Source: Mesorhizobium sp.
GTDB lineage: Bacteria > Pseudomonadota > Alphaproteobacteria > Rhizobiales > Rhizobiaceae
Direction of reading: 5' to 3'
Assembly (NCBI GenBank): GCA_004020315.1
Contig: SAQG01000024.1
Coordinates: 1 to 64,000 of the forward strand
DNA: 64,000 nucleotides
The notes beneath the pieces are model-generated. The model was not told where the DNA came from. It made no database searches and saw only the letters and a program-made list of their open reading frames with translations. A program made the position numbers and the translations under genes. This document shows, one piece after another, positions 1-9,457 of the stretch (positions within the stretch are counted from its first letter, which is position 1; every line of letters starts with the position of its first letter).

Positions 1-157
1 GCCCCCCTCTGTCCTGCCGGACATCTCCCCCACTTGGGGGGAGATCGGCAGCTTCGCGGACAAGCGTCCTTTTTGCAAGGTTGGTGGTTGGCGAAATCAG
101 TGATGATGGCCAATCTCCCTCCTTGTGGGGGAGATGTCCGGCAGGACAGAGGGGGGC
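1..157. repeat. Dispersed inverted-repeat element with perfect 33-bp arms
   Basis: Positions 1-33 and 125-157 are perfect reverse complements containing the core CTGTCCTGCCGGACATCTCC. The spacer includes GGCGAAATCAGTGATGATGG at 90-109. Related, more degenerate copies occur at 37738-37772 and 50690-50835, so this is a dispersed intergenic family. The left arm touches the window edge and may continue. No convincing gene lies in 1-420; the short frames here are repeat-derived. Confidence 0.85.
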
Positions 158-205
158 GCTGTCCCTCCGCGATCAAAGGTTCTGCACTGCACCACAGCAG
201 CGCTC

Positions 206-280
206 CGATGTCACGGCATGGATCCTGGGGTCTGCGCCGCGTCGCTTCGCTCCTTGCTCCGCCCCAGGATGACGAAGGGA
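206..280. repeat. Second intergenic palindromic repeat
   Basis: ATCCTGGGG at 222-230 pairs with CCCCAGGAT at 262-270 around a CGC/GCTTCGCTCC-rich loop. From memory, this GGATCC...AGGATGACGAAGGG layout is a common intergenic element in Mesorhizobium genomes. Positions 281-420 hold nothing I recognise apart from the leader of the next gene. Confidence 0.5.
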
Positions 281-420
281 GGATCGTTTCGGCCAATCTC
301 GAAGGTTGCCATTGCCCACCGACAGTCAAACCTTCTGCGTCGAGGAACTAATCCCGCGTTTGAAATTCACGCGAATTATCGCCAAGATGCGATCCAAAAC
401 ACTAGGCCAGAAAGGCTCCG

Positions 421-1041
421 ATGTCCGAGATCGCTCATCTCGCCGCCACCATCTTCAAGCGCGCCGGCAAGGCGCGGCGCTTTGTCGTTGCCATCGCCGG
501 TCCTCCGGGCGCCGGCAAGTCGACATTGTCGGCCCGCCTGCATGAACTGCTGCCGGAAGGCGCGGCCGAAATCGTGCCGATGGATGGCTTCCACTACGAC
601 GACATCGTGCTCGATCAGCGCGGCCTGCGCGCACGAAAGGGCGCTCCGGAAACCTTTGACTTTGCCGGCTTCGAAACCTTGCTGAAGCGCATCCGCGCGG
701 CCGAGCCCGACATCGCCATTCCGGTGTTCGACCGCAGCATGGAGCTGTCGCGCGCCGCCGCTTCGATCATCGCTGCCGACACCAAGTTCATCCTGGTCGA
801 AGGCAATTACCTGCTGCTTGACGAGGAACCCTGGTCGCGGCTGGCGCCGCTGTTCGATTTCTCGATCTTCGTCGATGTGCCGCGCGCCGAGCTCGAGCGC
901 CGGCTGTTGGAGCGATGGCACGAGCATGGCCGCTCCGACGAGGACGCCCGCGCCTGGATCGCCTCCAACGACATGCCCAACATCGACCGCGTGCTTGCCC
1001 GCCGCCGCCCCGCCGATCTGGTGATCGGCGCTCAATCCTGA
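421..1041 (+). CDS. P-loop kinase of the uridine kinase/FrcK-like family
   Basis: A 206-residue cytosolic protein expected to phosphorylate a small metabolite with ATP. A Walker A loop GPPGAGKST lies near residue 30, followed by a VPMDGFHYDD segment typical of uridine/pantothenate-kinase-like enzymes, and by VEGNYLLL near residue 125, the second strand of the fold. Length fits the small rhizobial nucleoside-triphosphate hydrolases sometimes called FrcK when near fructose transport genes. No sugar transporter is adjacent here, so the substrate is unknown. It stands alone between repeats and a basic-protein gene. Confidence 0.8.
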   Translation: MSEIAHLAATIFKRAGKARRFVVAIAGPPGAGKSTLSARLHELLPEGAAEIVPMDGFHYDDIVLDQRGLRARKGAPETFDFAGFETLLKRIRAAEPDIAIPVFDRSMELSRAAASIIAADTKFILVEGNYLLLDEEPWSRLAPLFDFSIFVDVPRAELERRLLERWHEHGRSDEDARAWIASNDMPNIDRVLARRRPADLVIGAQS

Positions 1042-1131
1042 TTCGCAAGGACGGCCGGCACCTGGAACCTTAGGACTTTCCGGCCGTTGTGTCAGATACG
1101 GCAATGATGCTGACATGAGGAAAACTGTCCG

Positions 1132-1533
1132 ATGGCAACTCAGATGGCAACCAAGGCAAGAAAGCCTGCGCCCGGCAAGGGCAGGGCAACTCGATCCAAG
1201 GCAACTGAATCAAAGGCAACTGAATCAAAGACAGGCGCTGGCCCGGCGGTTGCCGCCCGGTCCAAGGATGCGGCAAAGCCCACCTTTGGCAAAGCAGCAC
1301 CGAAGAAAGTGGCGCCGACCGCAGCCAAGGCCACGGCAAAACCGGCCAAGCCTCCCGCCAAGCCCGGGAAATCGGCAACCGGCAGCTCGATGGCAGACAG
1401 CGCAATGCGCACGGTCAAGACGACGGCCAATGTCGCGGCCGGTGCGGTTGTCGCCACCGCCAAGGGCGCTGCCTCCCTTGCCGCTTCCGTCATGGGCAAG
1501 GGCGGCTCAAAACCCAAAACCAAGGCAAAATAG
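1132..1533 (+). CDS. Small lysine/alanine/proline-rich basic protein (histone H1-like)
   Basis: A 133-residue low-complexity protein dominated by Lys, Ala, Pro and Thr (for example KPAKPPAKPGKSA), resembling histone-H1-like or PhaF-like DNA-binding tails by composition only. Residues 85-120 are less charged and Ala/Val-rich, possibly a short helix. Near the N-terminus the DNA holds a 15-bp unit repeated three times (1186-1230), giving repeated ATxSK. A GAGGA ribosome site lies about 12 bases before the ATG. Function is unknown; nucleoid binding is a guess from composition. Confidence 0.6.
   Translation: MATQMATKARKPAPGKGRATRSKATESKATESKTGAGPAVAARSKDAAKPTFGKAAPKKVAPTAAKATAKPAKPPAKPGKSATGSSMADSAMRTVKTTANVAAGAVVATAKGAASLAASVMGKGGSKPKTKAK
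1186..1230. repeat. 15-bp tandem repeat, three copies, inside a coding region
   Basis: Units begin at 1186, 1201 and 1216. The last two are identical (GCAACTGAATCAAAG) and the first differs at two positions. The unit is a multiple of three, so copy-number change would keep the frame. Confidence 0.85.
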
Positions 1534-1568
1534 GCCTAGCCGCTTCTCGGCGCCTGCGGCCGATTGAG

Positions 1569-2273
1569 CTAGCCTCGGGCGGGGATATTAAGACCCTTTT
1601 GCACCGCCGGCCGGGCAAGGCCGCGTTCCAGCCATGCCGCGACATGGGGAAAATCGTCGAAGCCGACAAGTGCCCTTGCCTCGTAGAAGCCGATCAAATT
1701 ACGAACCCAGCCCAGCATCGATATATCGGCGATGGTGTAATCGTCGTCCATGATCCAGCTGCGGCCCTTCAGCCTCGTCTCGAGCACACCGATCAGCCGC
1801 CGCGATTCGTCGCGATAGCGCGCCAGCGGCCGCTTGTCGGCGATCTCGCGTCCGGCGAATTTGTGGAAGAAGCCGACTTGCCCGAACATCGGCCCGATCG
1901 AGGCCATCTGGAAGAACACCCACTGGATCGTTTCGTAACGCCGCGCCGGGTCGGCCGGGACCAGCTTGCCGGTCTTGTCGGTGAGATAGAGCAGGATGGC
2001 GCCGGATTCGAACAGCCCGATCGGCTTGCCGCCTGGGCCGTCCGGATCGATCATCGCCGGGATCTTGCCGTTGGGGTTCAGCGACAGGAATTCAGGCGTC
2101 CAGCTTTCCTTCTTGCCGATATTCACCGCATGCGCCTCGTATGGCAGGCCGATTTCCTCCAGCGCGATCGACACCTTCACCCCGTTCGGCGTCGGAAACG
2201 AATAGAGCTGGATGCGGTCGGGATGGCTGGCCGGCCAGCGCGTGGCGATCGGAAAGGCGGACAGGTCGGTCAT
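1569..2273 (-). CDS. Glutathione S-transferase family protein (YghU/YfcG-like)
   Basis: A 234-residue cytosolic protein with an N-terminal thioredoxin-fold domain (about residues 18-100) carrying YSFPTPNGVKVSIALEE, NPNGKIPA and the glutathione-binding ES of LFESGAILLYL, then an all-helical C-terminal domain. The TPNG motif and the PFxQMxxxGPMFGQ-like segment recall nu-class GSTs such as YghU and YfcG, which act as disulfide reductases. An AGGAG site precedes the ATG. It is third in a minus-strand series after the ACP and ketoacyl synthase genes, 99 bases downstream, so co-transcription is possible. Confidence 0.88.
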   Translation of the reverse strand: MTDLSAFPIATRWPASHPDRIQLYSFPTPNGVKVSIALEEIGLPYEAHAVNIGKKESWTPEFLSLNPNGKIPAMIDPDGPGGKPIGLFESGAILLYLTDKTGKLVPADPARRYETIQWVFFQMASIGPMFGQVGFFHKFAGREIADKRPLARYRDESRRLIGVLETRLKGRSWIMDDDYTIADISMLGWVRNLIGFYEARALVGFDDFPHVAAWLERGLARPAVQKGLNIPARG

Positions 2274-2372
2274 CGAAACTCCTGGGCGGGGATTTTTCGC
2301 GCGGTGGGGGCGCGGTCGTGGCGAGTGGCAACAAGCTTCGCCCTATCGGGGGATGAACGGAACCGCTTGCCG

Positions 2373-3581
2373 TCAGACTGCCTTGAACGCCAGCACCGCG
2401 TTGGTGCCGCCGAAGGCGAAGCCGTTGCTGATCGCCGCGCGCACCTTGCGCTCGCGCGCCACATTCGGCGTGATGTCGAGATCGCAATCGGCGTCGGTTT
2501 CGCGAAAATTGGCCGTTGGCGGCACGATGCCTTCGCGGATCGCCATCACGCAGGCGATCAGCTCAAGGGCGCCCGACGCGCCGAGGCAGTGGGCATGCAT
2601 CGATTTGGTCGAGGAGATCGAAAGCCTGTAAGCATGGTCGCCGAAGACGCGCTTGATCGCGGCCGTCTCGATCTGGTCGTTGGCCTTGGTGCCGGTGCCA
2701 TGCGCATTGATATAGTCGATGTCTTCCGGGTTGAGCCTGGCATCGACGAGGCAGAAGCGCATGGCCGCCTCCGGCCCTTCGATGGTCGGCGCGACGATGT
2801 CGGACGCATCGCCGGAAAGGCCGGCGCCGGCAATTTCGGCGAGAATCGTGGCGCCGCGCGCCATCGCATGCTCGTAGGTTTCCAGCACAACCATGCCGGC
2901 GCCTTCGCCGAGCACCAGGCCCTGGCGATCGGCCGAAAACGGCCGGCAGGTGTCGGGCGCCAGCACCCGCAGCGCCTCCCAGCCTTTCAGGATGCCCCAG
3001 ACCAGCGGCGCATCGGTGCCGCCGGCGAGCATGACATCGGCGCGGCCGAGCCTGATCTGGTCGACCGCCGAGGCAATGGCATGGTTGGATGAGGAGCAGG
3101 CCGAGGTGATGCCGAAGACCGGTCCGCGCAGGCCGAGATTCATGCTGACATGGCCGGCCGCAGCGCCCGGCATCACTTTCGGCACGGTGAAGATGCCGGT
3201 GCGATTCTTGCCTTCGAGCAGGATGGCGCGATAGCTCTCTTCGATCGCCTCCCAGCCGCAGACGCCGACGCCGACGATGGAGCCCATCCGGTAGGTATTG
3301 GCTGCGTGCGAGGTTAGTCCGGCTTGCTGCGCGGCCTCCCGCGCGGCGATCGTCGCCAAAAGGCTGAAGCGGTCCATCGAGACGACCTGCTTGCGGTCGA
3401 TGCCGTGATCGGGAAGCGTCCTGATTTCGCAGCCGACCCTGATTTTCAGGTCATGCAGCTCCGAATTGACGATCGGGCCGATGGCAGAGCGGCCGGCGCG
3501 CATCTCGCCCCAGATCGCGGGCACATTGGTGCCGAGCCCGCATAAGCCGCCGATGCCGGTAATGACGACGCGCTTGTGCAT
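2373..3581 (-). CDS. Beta-ketoacyl-ACP synthase, NodE/FabF type
   Basis: A 402-residue condensing enzyme that elongates acyl chains on an acyl carrier protein. The catalytic triad is visible: Cys162 in TSACSSSNHA, His294 in INAHGTGTKAND and His331 in STKSMHAHCLGASG. Stretches such as GLRGPVFGITSACSS and DTCRPFSADRQGLVLGEGAG read closer to NodE, which makes polyunsaturated acyl chains for Nod factor, than to housekeeping FabF. It starts 4 bases after the stop of the ACP gene, an arrangement like nodFE. No nod box or other nodulation gene is visible, so a symbiotic role is not shown; a special-purpose acyl chain for lipid or another product is equally possible. Confidence 0.88.
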   Translation of the reverse strand: MHKRVVITGIGGLCGLGTNVPAIWGEMRAGRSAIGPIVNSELHDLKIRVGCEIRTLPDHGIDRKQVVSMDRFSLLATIAAREAAQQAGLTSHAANTYRMGSIVGVGVCGWEAIEESYRAILLEGKNRTGIFTVPKVMPGAAAGHVSMNLGLRGPVFGITSACSSSNHAIASAVDQIRLGRADVMLAGGTDAPLVWGILKGWEALRVLAPDTCRPFSADRQGLVLGEGAGMVVLETYEHAMARGATILAEIAGAGLSGDASDIVAPTIEGPEAAMRFCLVDARLNPEDIDYINAHGTGTKANDQIETAAIKRVFGDHAYRLSISSTKSMHAHCLGASGALELIACVMAIREGIVPPTANFRETDADCDLDITPNVARERKVRAAISNGFAFGGTNAVLAFKAV

Positions 3582-3585
3582 TCAG

Positions 3586-3840
3586 TCAGGCTTTTTTCGC
3601 GATCAGCGCGCGAACCGCCTCGACCATGTCGCCGACGTTCTTCAGGTTGCTCCAGGCATCGACCGTGTTCATCTCGATCTCGATGCCATACTGTTCCTCG
3701 AGGTCGAAGATGATCTCCGTCAGTTCCAGCGAATGAATGCCAAGTGAGGTCAATTCGGTGCTGGTGGTGATTTCTTCGCCACCGGGCTCGGCATGAGCCT
3801 TGATCTTCGCGATGATGTCCGTTGCCAGCTGGTCAGCCAT
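3586..3840 (-). CDS. Acyl carrier protein, NodF-like
   Basis: An 84-residue acidic carrier protein. The start is ATG at 3840, preceded by GGGGAAGGAA; an open frame continues upstream but is antisense to ureD and not protein-like. Ser37 in LGIHSLELTEIIFDLE is the expected phosphopantetheine site. The residue before it is His, where most ACPs and NodF have Asp (DSL). The C-terminal half, including YGIEIEMNTVDAWSNLKNVG, is strongly NodF-like. It is coupled to the NodE-like synthase downstream and probably serves as its dedicated carrier. Confidence 0.88.
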   Translation of the reverse strand: MADQLATDIIAKIKAHAEPGGEEITTSTELTSLGIHSLELTEIIFDLEEQYGIEIEMNTVDAWSNLKNVGDMVEAVRALIAKKA

Positions 3841-4042
3841 TCGGTTCCTTCCCCAACCTTGTCGTTTCTCGACGCCAACTGATCGGCGCCTCTTTTTCCC
3901 CAGGTTCAGATCGTCACCGTCGCCTTTTATCCAGCCAGGCGCTGTGTGACCGTACCAAGACGGCTCCTCTATAGAAACCGAAACGTTGTCAAGCAACAAG
4001 CTATATGTCGACAAAGCCGGCGGTGTGGTTATCGTTGGCGCC

Positions 4043-4885
4043 ATGGATATGATTGAACATGGCCTGACCTTTGTGCCGCCGGCCCAGCGCGTCGCCGGAA
4101 TGGCGCGGCTCGGCTGTGACAAGAATGGCGGCCGCACGCGTCTCCGGCGCCTCTACCAAGATGGTTCCGCCAAGATCCGCATGCCGGCCGTCTCGGCCGA
4201 TCCGCTCGAAGCCGTCTTGATCAACACCGCCGGCGGGCTGACCGGCGGCGACCGCCTCGCCTGGGAGGTCAATGTCGGTGCCGGCGCTTCCGCCACCATA
4301 ACGACCCAGGCTTGCGAGAAGGTCTACCGCGCCGCGTCCGATCGTGCCGAGGTGCGGGTGAAGCTGACGGTCGGCGCTGGCGGCCGCATCGCCTGGCTGC
4401 CGCAGGAAACCATTGTCTTTGATCGATCGGCCTTTGCCCGCAGGCTTGAACTGAATCTCGCCGCCGATGCCGAGGCGCTGGTGCTCGAGGCGACCGTCTT
4501 CGGTCGCCTCGCCATGGGCGAACGCGCGGCGCAGGGCAATTTCCACGACCGCTGGCGCATCAGCCAGGACGGAGCGCTTGTTCATGCCGAGGATTTCCGC
4601 ATCGGGCCCGACATTGCGGCCGTTCTGGGCCGTTCCGCAGTGGCCGGCGGCGCCATCGCCATGGCGACGGTACTGATGATCTCGCCGCGGGTGGAGGCTT
4701 TGCTCGATCCGGCCCGGGACATTATCGGCGGCCAGGGCGACGCCAGCGTCTGGAGCGTGAAGAAATCTGGCAAGCTTCTTGCGAGGCTGTTTGCCGACGA
4801 CGGCTACCAGCTCCGCAAGCGGCTGGTTCCGCTCGTCGAATTGCTCAACGGACGGGCGGGTCTGCCCAAATTATGGTCACTCTGA
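4043..4885 (+). CDS. ureD: Urease accessory protein UreD
   Basis: A 280-residue urease maturation factor that forms, with UreF and UreG, the complex delivering nickel to apo-urease. Family signatures are visible: NTAGGLTGGDRL, TTQACEKVYRA, WLPQETIVFD and, near the C-terminus, LARLFADDGYQLRKRLVPLVE. I chose the ATG at 4043; a TTG at 3986 would add 19 residues without a clear ribosome site. It opens the urease region and is followed 43 bases later by ureA. It is divergent from the ACP gene, with about 200 bases between the two starts. Confidence 0.93.
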   Translation: MDMIEHGLTFVPPAQRVAGMARLGCDKNGGRTRLRRLYQDGSAKIRMPAVSADPLEAVLINTAGGLTGGDRLAWEVNVGAGASATITTQACEKVYRAASDRAEVRVKLTVGAGGRIAWLPQETIVFDRSAFARRLELNLAADAEALVLEATVFGRLAMGERAAQGNFHDRWRISQDGALVHAEDFRIGPDIAAVLGRSAVAGGAIAMATVLMISPRVEALLDPARDIIGGQGDASVWSVKKSGKLLARLFADDGYQLRKRLVPLVELLNGRAGLPKLWSL

Positions 4886-4928
4886 TTCCGATTACGCCAT
4901 TCCTGATTACGCTATCCTAGGGAAACGC

Positions 4929-5231
4929 ATGAACCTGACGCCAAGGGAAAAGGACAAGCTGCTCATCGCCATGGCGGCGATCGTGGCGCGCAAGCGGCTC
5001 GAACGCGGCGTCAAGCTCAATCACCCGGAGGCGATCGCGCTGATCACCGACTTCGTCGTCGAGGGCGCCCGCGACGGCCGCCAGGTCGCCGAGCTGATGG
5101 AGGCCGGCGCCCATGTCGTCACCCGCGCGCAGGTGATGGAAGGCATCGCCGAGATGATCCACGACGTCCAGGTCGAGGCGACGTTTCCCGACGGCACCAA
5201 GCTGGTGACCGTACATGAACCGATAAGGTGA
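4929..5231 (+). CDS. ureA: Urease subunit gamma
   Basis: A 100-residue structural subunit of urease, which hydrolyses urea to ammonia and carbamate. It shows the canonical start MNLTPREKDKLLIAMAA, the VKLNHPEAIALI segment and the terminal FPDGTKLVTVHEPI. Length is standard. The ureD-ureA gap contains a short imperfect direct repeat of ATTCCGATTACGCCA type (4883-4917). A DUF1272 gene follows after 10 bases. Confidence 0.97.
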   Translation: MNLTPREKDKLLIAMAAIVARKRLERGVKLNHPEAIALITDFVVEGARDGRQVAELMEAGAHVVTRAQVMEGIAEMIHDVQVEATFPDGTKLVTVHEPIR

Positions 5232-5241
5232 GGAGAGGACA

Positions 5242-5499
5242 ATGCTTGAGCTGCGCCCCAACTGCGAGTGCTGCGACAAGGACCTGCCGCCTGAGGCGAC
5301 GGATGCGCTGATCTGCACCTTCGAGTGTACCTTCTGCGCCGATTGCGCGGCAAATGTGCTGGGTGGCGTCTGCCCGAATTGCGGCGGCAATTTTTCAGTG
5401 CGCCCGATCCGGCCGGCAGCGATGCTGAAGAAATATCCCGGCTCGACAAAACGCGTCCTCAAGGCCGAAGGCTGCGGCCCGGCTCGCAATGCCGCGTGA
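5242..5499 (+). CDS. DUF1272 cysteine-rich protein
   Basis: An 85-residue protein with many paired cysteines: CECCDKDLP, CTFECTFCADC and CPNCGG. These probably bind zinc or another metal, as is usual for DUF1272. It sits inside the urease operon between ureA and ureJ, with GAGGAGAGG upstream. Homologues recur at this site in rhizobial urease clusters, suggesting a link to metal handling, though the function is unestablished. The next gene's longest frame overlaps its end, but the ureJ start I prefer does not. Confidence 0.85.
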   Translation: MLELRPNCECCDKDLPPEATDALICTFECTFCADCAANVLGGVCPNCGGNFSVRPIRPAAMLKKYPGSTKRVLKAEGCGPARNAA

Positions 5500-5530
5500 C
5501 GGCACCATCCTGACAACGGAAGGCATATCG

Positions 5531-6124
5531 ATGGTCCCCGCAACGATCAAACGCACGTCCCTCTCGGCGATCCTGCTTCTCGCCGCCGCGATGCCCGCCT
5601 ATGCCCATGTCGGCATCGGCACGACCTCGTCCTTGTCAGCCGGCTTCATGCATCCGCTCTCCGGCCTCGACCACATGACGGTGATGATCGCGGTCGGGTT
5701 GTGGGCAGCGCTCAAGGGCGGCAAGGCGGTTGCCGCCTGGCCGCTCGCCTTCGTCGGCATCATGTTGGCGGGCGGCGCGCTCGGCATGCTGCTGGTGCCG
5801 GTGCCGTTCGTAGAACCGGGCATACTGGCGTCCGTCGTTGTGCTGGGACTGCTCGTCGCCCTCGCGGTCGATCTTCCAGTCTCGGCCGGCGTCGCCATCA
5901 TTGGTCTGTTCGCGCTGTTCCACGGTCATGCTCATGGCACCGAGGTGCCTGAAAACGCCGGCGGACTCGGCTATTTGGCCGGCTTTGCCGTCGCCACCGC
6001 GCTGCTCCATGTCGCCGGCATCGCGGCGGGTCTTGGCCTTGGCATCAGATTTCCGGGCCTTGCCCGCGCCGCTGGCGGCGCCTGTGCTGCCGTCGGTGCC
6101 GGTCTCGTCTTCGGCGTGCTGTGA
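5531..6124 (+). CDS. ureJ: HupE/UreJ family nickel permease-like protein
   Basis: A 197-residue membrane protein with an N-terminal signal-like segment (KRTSLSAILLLAAAMPAYAH) and about six membrane spans. The family motif HPLSGLDHM lies just after the mature N-terminus, and a second metal-binding stretch FHGHAHGTE is near the middle. HupE/UreJ proteins are linked to nickel (or cobalt) uptake for urease and hydrogenase. I start at the ATG at 5531, which has GGAAGG upstream, rather than at 5489. Its stop is 8 bases before the ureB ATG. Confidence 0.9.
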   Translation: MVPATIKRTSLSAILLLAAAMPAYAHVGIGTTSSLSAGFMHPLSGLDHMTVMIAVGLWAALKGGKAVAAWPLAFVGIMLAGGALGMLLVPVPFVEPGILASVVVLGLLVALAVDLPVSAGVAIIGLFALFHGHAHGTEVPENAGGLGYLAGFAVATALLHVAGIAAGLGLGIRFPGLARAAGGACAAVGAGLVFGVL

Positions 6125-6132
6125 GGCTGGCG

Positions 6133-6438
6133 ATGATCCCGGGCGAAATCATCACCGCAGGCGGCGAGATCGAGCTGAACAAGGGCCGGCCGACCGTCAC
6201 CATCAAAGTGGCCAACAGCGGCGACCGGCCGATCCAGGTCGGCAGCCACTATCATTTCTTCGAGACCAATGAGGGGCTGAAATTCGACCGCGACAGGGCG
6301 CGGGGCATGCGGCTCGACATCGCCGCCGGCACAGCAATGCGCTTCGAGCCCGGTCAGGAGCGCGACGTCACTTTGGTGCCGCTCGGCGGCAAGCGCGAGG
6401 TCTACGGCTTTCAGCAGAAGATCATGGGCGCACTGTGA
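6133..6438 (+). CDS. ureB: Urease subunit beta
   Basis: A 101-residue structural urease subunit, starting MIPGEIITAGGEIELN, with the family segments GDRPIQVGSHYHFFE and GGKREVYGF. A GTG at 6121 would add four residues and overlap ureJ, but the ATG matches the family start. In most urease operons ureC follows at once; here the ureC start is 1.2 kb away, beyond two genes on the other strand. Confidence 0.96.
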   Translation: MIPGEIITAGGEIELNKGRPTVTIKVANSGDRPIQVGSHYHFFETNEGLKFDRDRARGMRLDIAAGTAMRFEPGQERDVTLVPLGGKREVYGFQQKIMGAL

Positions 6439-6464
6439 GATCCAGGGCGTCGAGCAGTTTCGCC

Positions 6465-6959
6465 TCAGCTGGGCGGCTTGGCCGCCGCGTAGATGACGAC
6501 CTTTCCAGGATTTTCGAATTCCACGGCGAGAACGTCTTCGGTCAGCACGCGTCGAGAGTCGATGGCGTTGAACAGCAATGCGTTCGCCTCGATCTCCTCG
6601 CGCAGTTCGGCAATATCGTTCTGATGCTGCTCGACCTTGGTTTCTATCGCCGGCGGCAGACCGCCTTCCGTGCGCGCAGCGTCGGTAAGGAACACGATAT
6701 CCACTTTGTCGAGCTTGGATGTCTTGCGCACCGTGCCGATGTTTTCACGCGTCCGGTCGATCGCCGTGGCGACTTTGCCGGCTTCCACGGCCGTGCTGGT
6801 CTCTTCCTGGCCGACCTCCGAGCCGATGATCTTGTTGACGGTATCCGGGCCTTCAAGGCCCTGTGCATTCAGCGTGGCCTGAGGAACGCTCGCCGCGAGA
6901 AACGCAGTTGCGGCAATCATATGCAGCCGTCTGGTGTCGGGAAAGGTGGTGATCGCCAT
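6465..6959 (-). CDS. Secreted hypothetical protein within the urease region
   Basis: A 164-residue protein not recognised. I start at ATG 6959, which has AAGGAGG about 15 bases upstream; the frame is open to 7076. Residues 10-32 form a signal-peptide-like segment (MIAATAFLAASVPQATLNAQ), so it is probably periplasmic. The rest is acidic with a Glu/Ala-rich helix near residues 115-135 (PPAIETKVEQHQNDIAELRE). It lies opposite the urease genes and, with the next protein, forms a two-gene minus-strand unit. Confidence 0.65.
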   Translation of the reverse strand: MAITTFPDTRRLHMIAATAFLAASVPQATLNAQGLEGPDTVNKIIGSEVGQEETSTAVEAGKVATAIDRTRENIGTVRKTSKLDKVDIVFLTDAARTEGGLPPAIETKVEQHQNDIAELREEIEANALLFNAIDSRRVLTEDVLAVEFENPGKVVIYAAAKPPS

Positions 6960-7085
6960 CGCTCGCTCTCGGAGCCTCCTTCGAGACTCGTTTCTACACG
7001 AAAAGATCGAAACGCATCCTGCCCTGCGAAGGTTCCCTCCCCGATGCGGCGGGCCGACCTTGTGCCGGCCCGCCATAGCGCATCG

Positions 7086-7469
7086 TCAGCTCGCTTTCTT
7101 GGTGATCAAAGTCAGCGCGCCATTGGTGTCCATGCTGGCGGCGATCACTTGCGCCGAGGTGAGTCCCTTTGCTTCGAGCGCGGATTTGACCTGGGGGGTC
7201 GCGTCGATCGAGCTGCGCAATTTCTGCAAGCCGTCCTCGCCGCGCTTGGCGATCACTTCGTTGACCTTCGTCTGCGTTTCCTTGGGCAGCTCCTCGATGT
7301 CGACGACGTTGACGGTCTGAATCGTCGGCGCGCCCGGCTGGGCGCCGGGTGCCGCAGGAGCGGGCGAAGCCGGCGGCTCGCTGGGTTGCGGCGCAGGCTG
7401 TTGCTGGGCGCTGGCAGCGGTCGCGAGCAGGAGGGTGGCGGCGGCTGCGAGACTTATCGTTTTGCGCAT
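7086..7469 (-). CDS. Secreted hypothetical protein, proline-rich linker
   Basis: A 127-residue protein with a clear signal peptide (MRKTISLAAAATLLLATAASA), then a Pro/Ala/Gln-rich linker at residues 22-48, then a folded-looking region with VDIEELPKETQTKVNEVIAKRG. A predicted periplasmic protein with no family I can name. It is 127 bases upstream of the other secreted gene and divergent from ureC across 178 bases. Such pairs may be co-regulated but nothing ties them to urease chemistry. Confidence 0.72.
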   Translation of the reverse strand: MRKTISLAAAATLLLATAASAQQQPAPQPSEPPASPAPAAPGAQPGAPTIQTVNVVDIEELPKETQTKVNEVIAKRGEDGLQKLRSSIDATPQVKSALEAKGLTSAQVIAASMDTNGALTLITKKAS

Positions 7470-7647
7470 GGATCTTCCTTTCCATCGATTGGCAAACGGT
7501 CGCTTTGGGTGAACCCCGCCACCTCAAACGTTAAATGGGATCGGAAGGTGTCGCTCAGCGGGTCATTGCGTGACCATAGGGTGGCGACAATGTGGGGCCG
7601 GGCTTCGACAGGCTGTATGTTGGGCCATATTTCGGGAGCAATTGCTG

Positions 7648-9360
<1,713 letters not shown>

Positions 9361-9457
9361 ACAATAACTTCGCCTTTGGCGGCTGAGCGTCAGATATCGA
9401 TGTCTCTGTTGTCCGAGGCTCTCACGTGCCGTTTTGCGATTGTCTCGAAATTGGGGC

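Noticed and set aside
34..685. Short frames in the first 700 bases
   Set aside because: They run through the palindromic repeats or out of frame over the kinase gene; compositions are Arg/Ser-rich and no ribosome site supports them.
3841..4042. A nod box upstream of the NodF-like gene
   Set aside because: I compared the region with the nod-box pattern as I remember it and saw no convincing match, only an isolated TTGACA.
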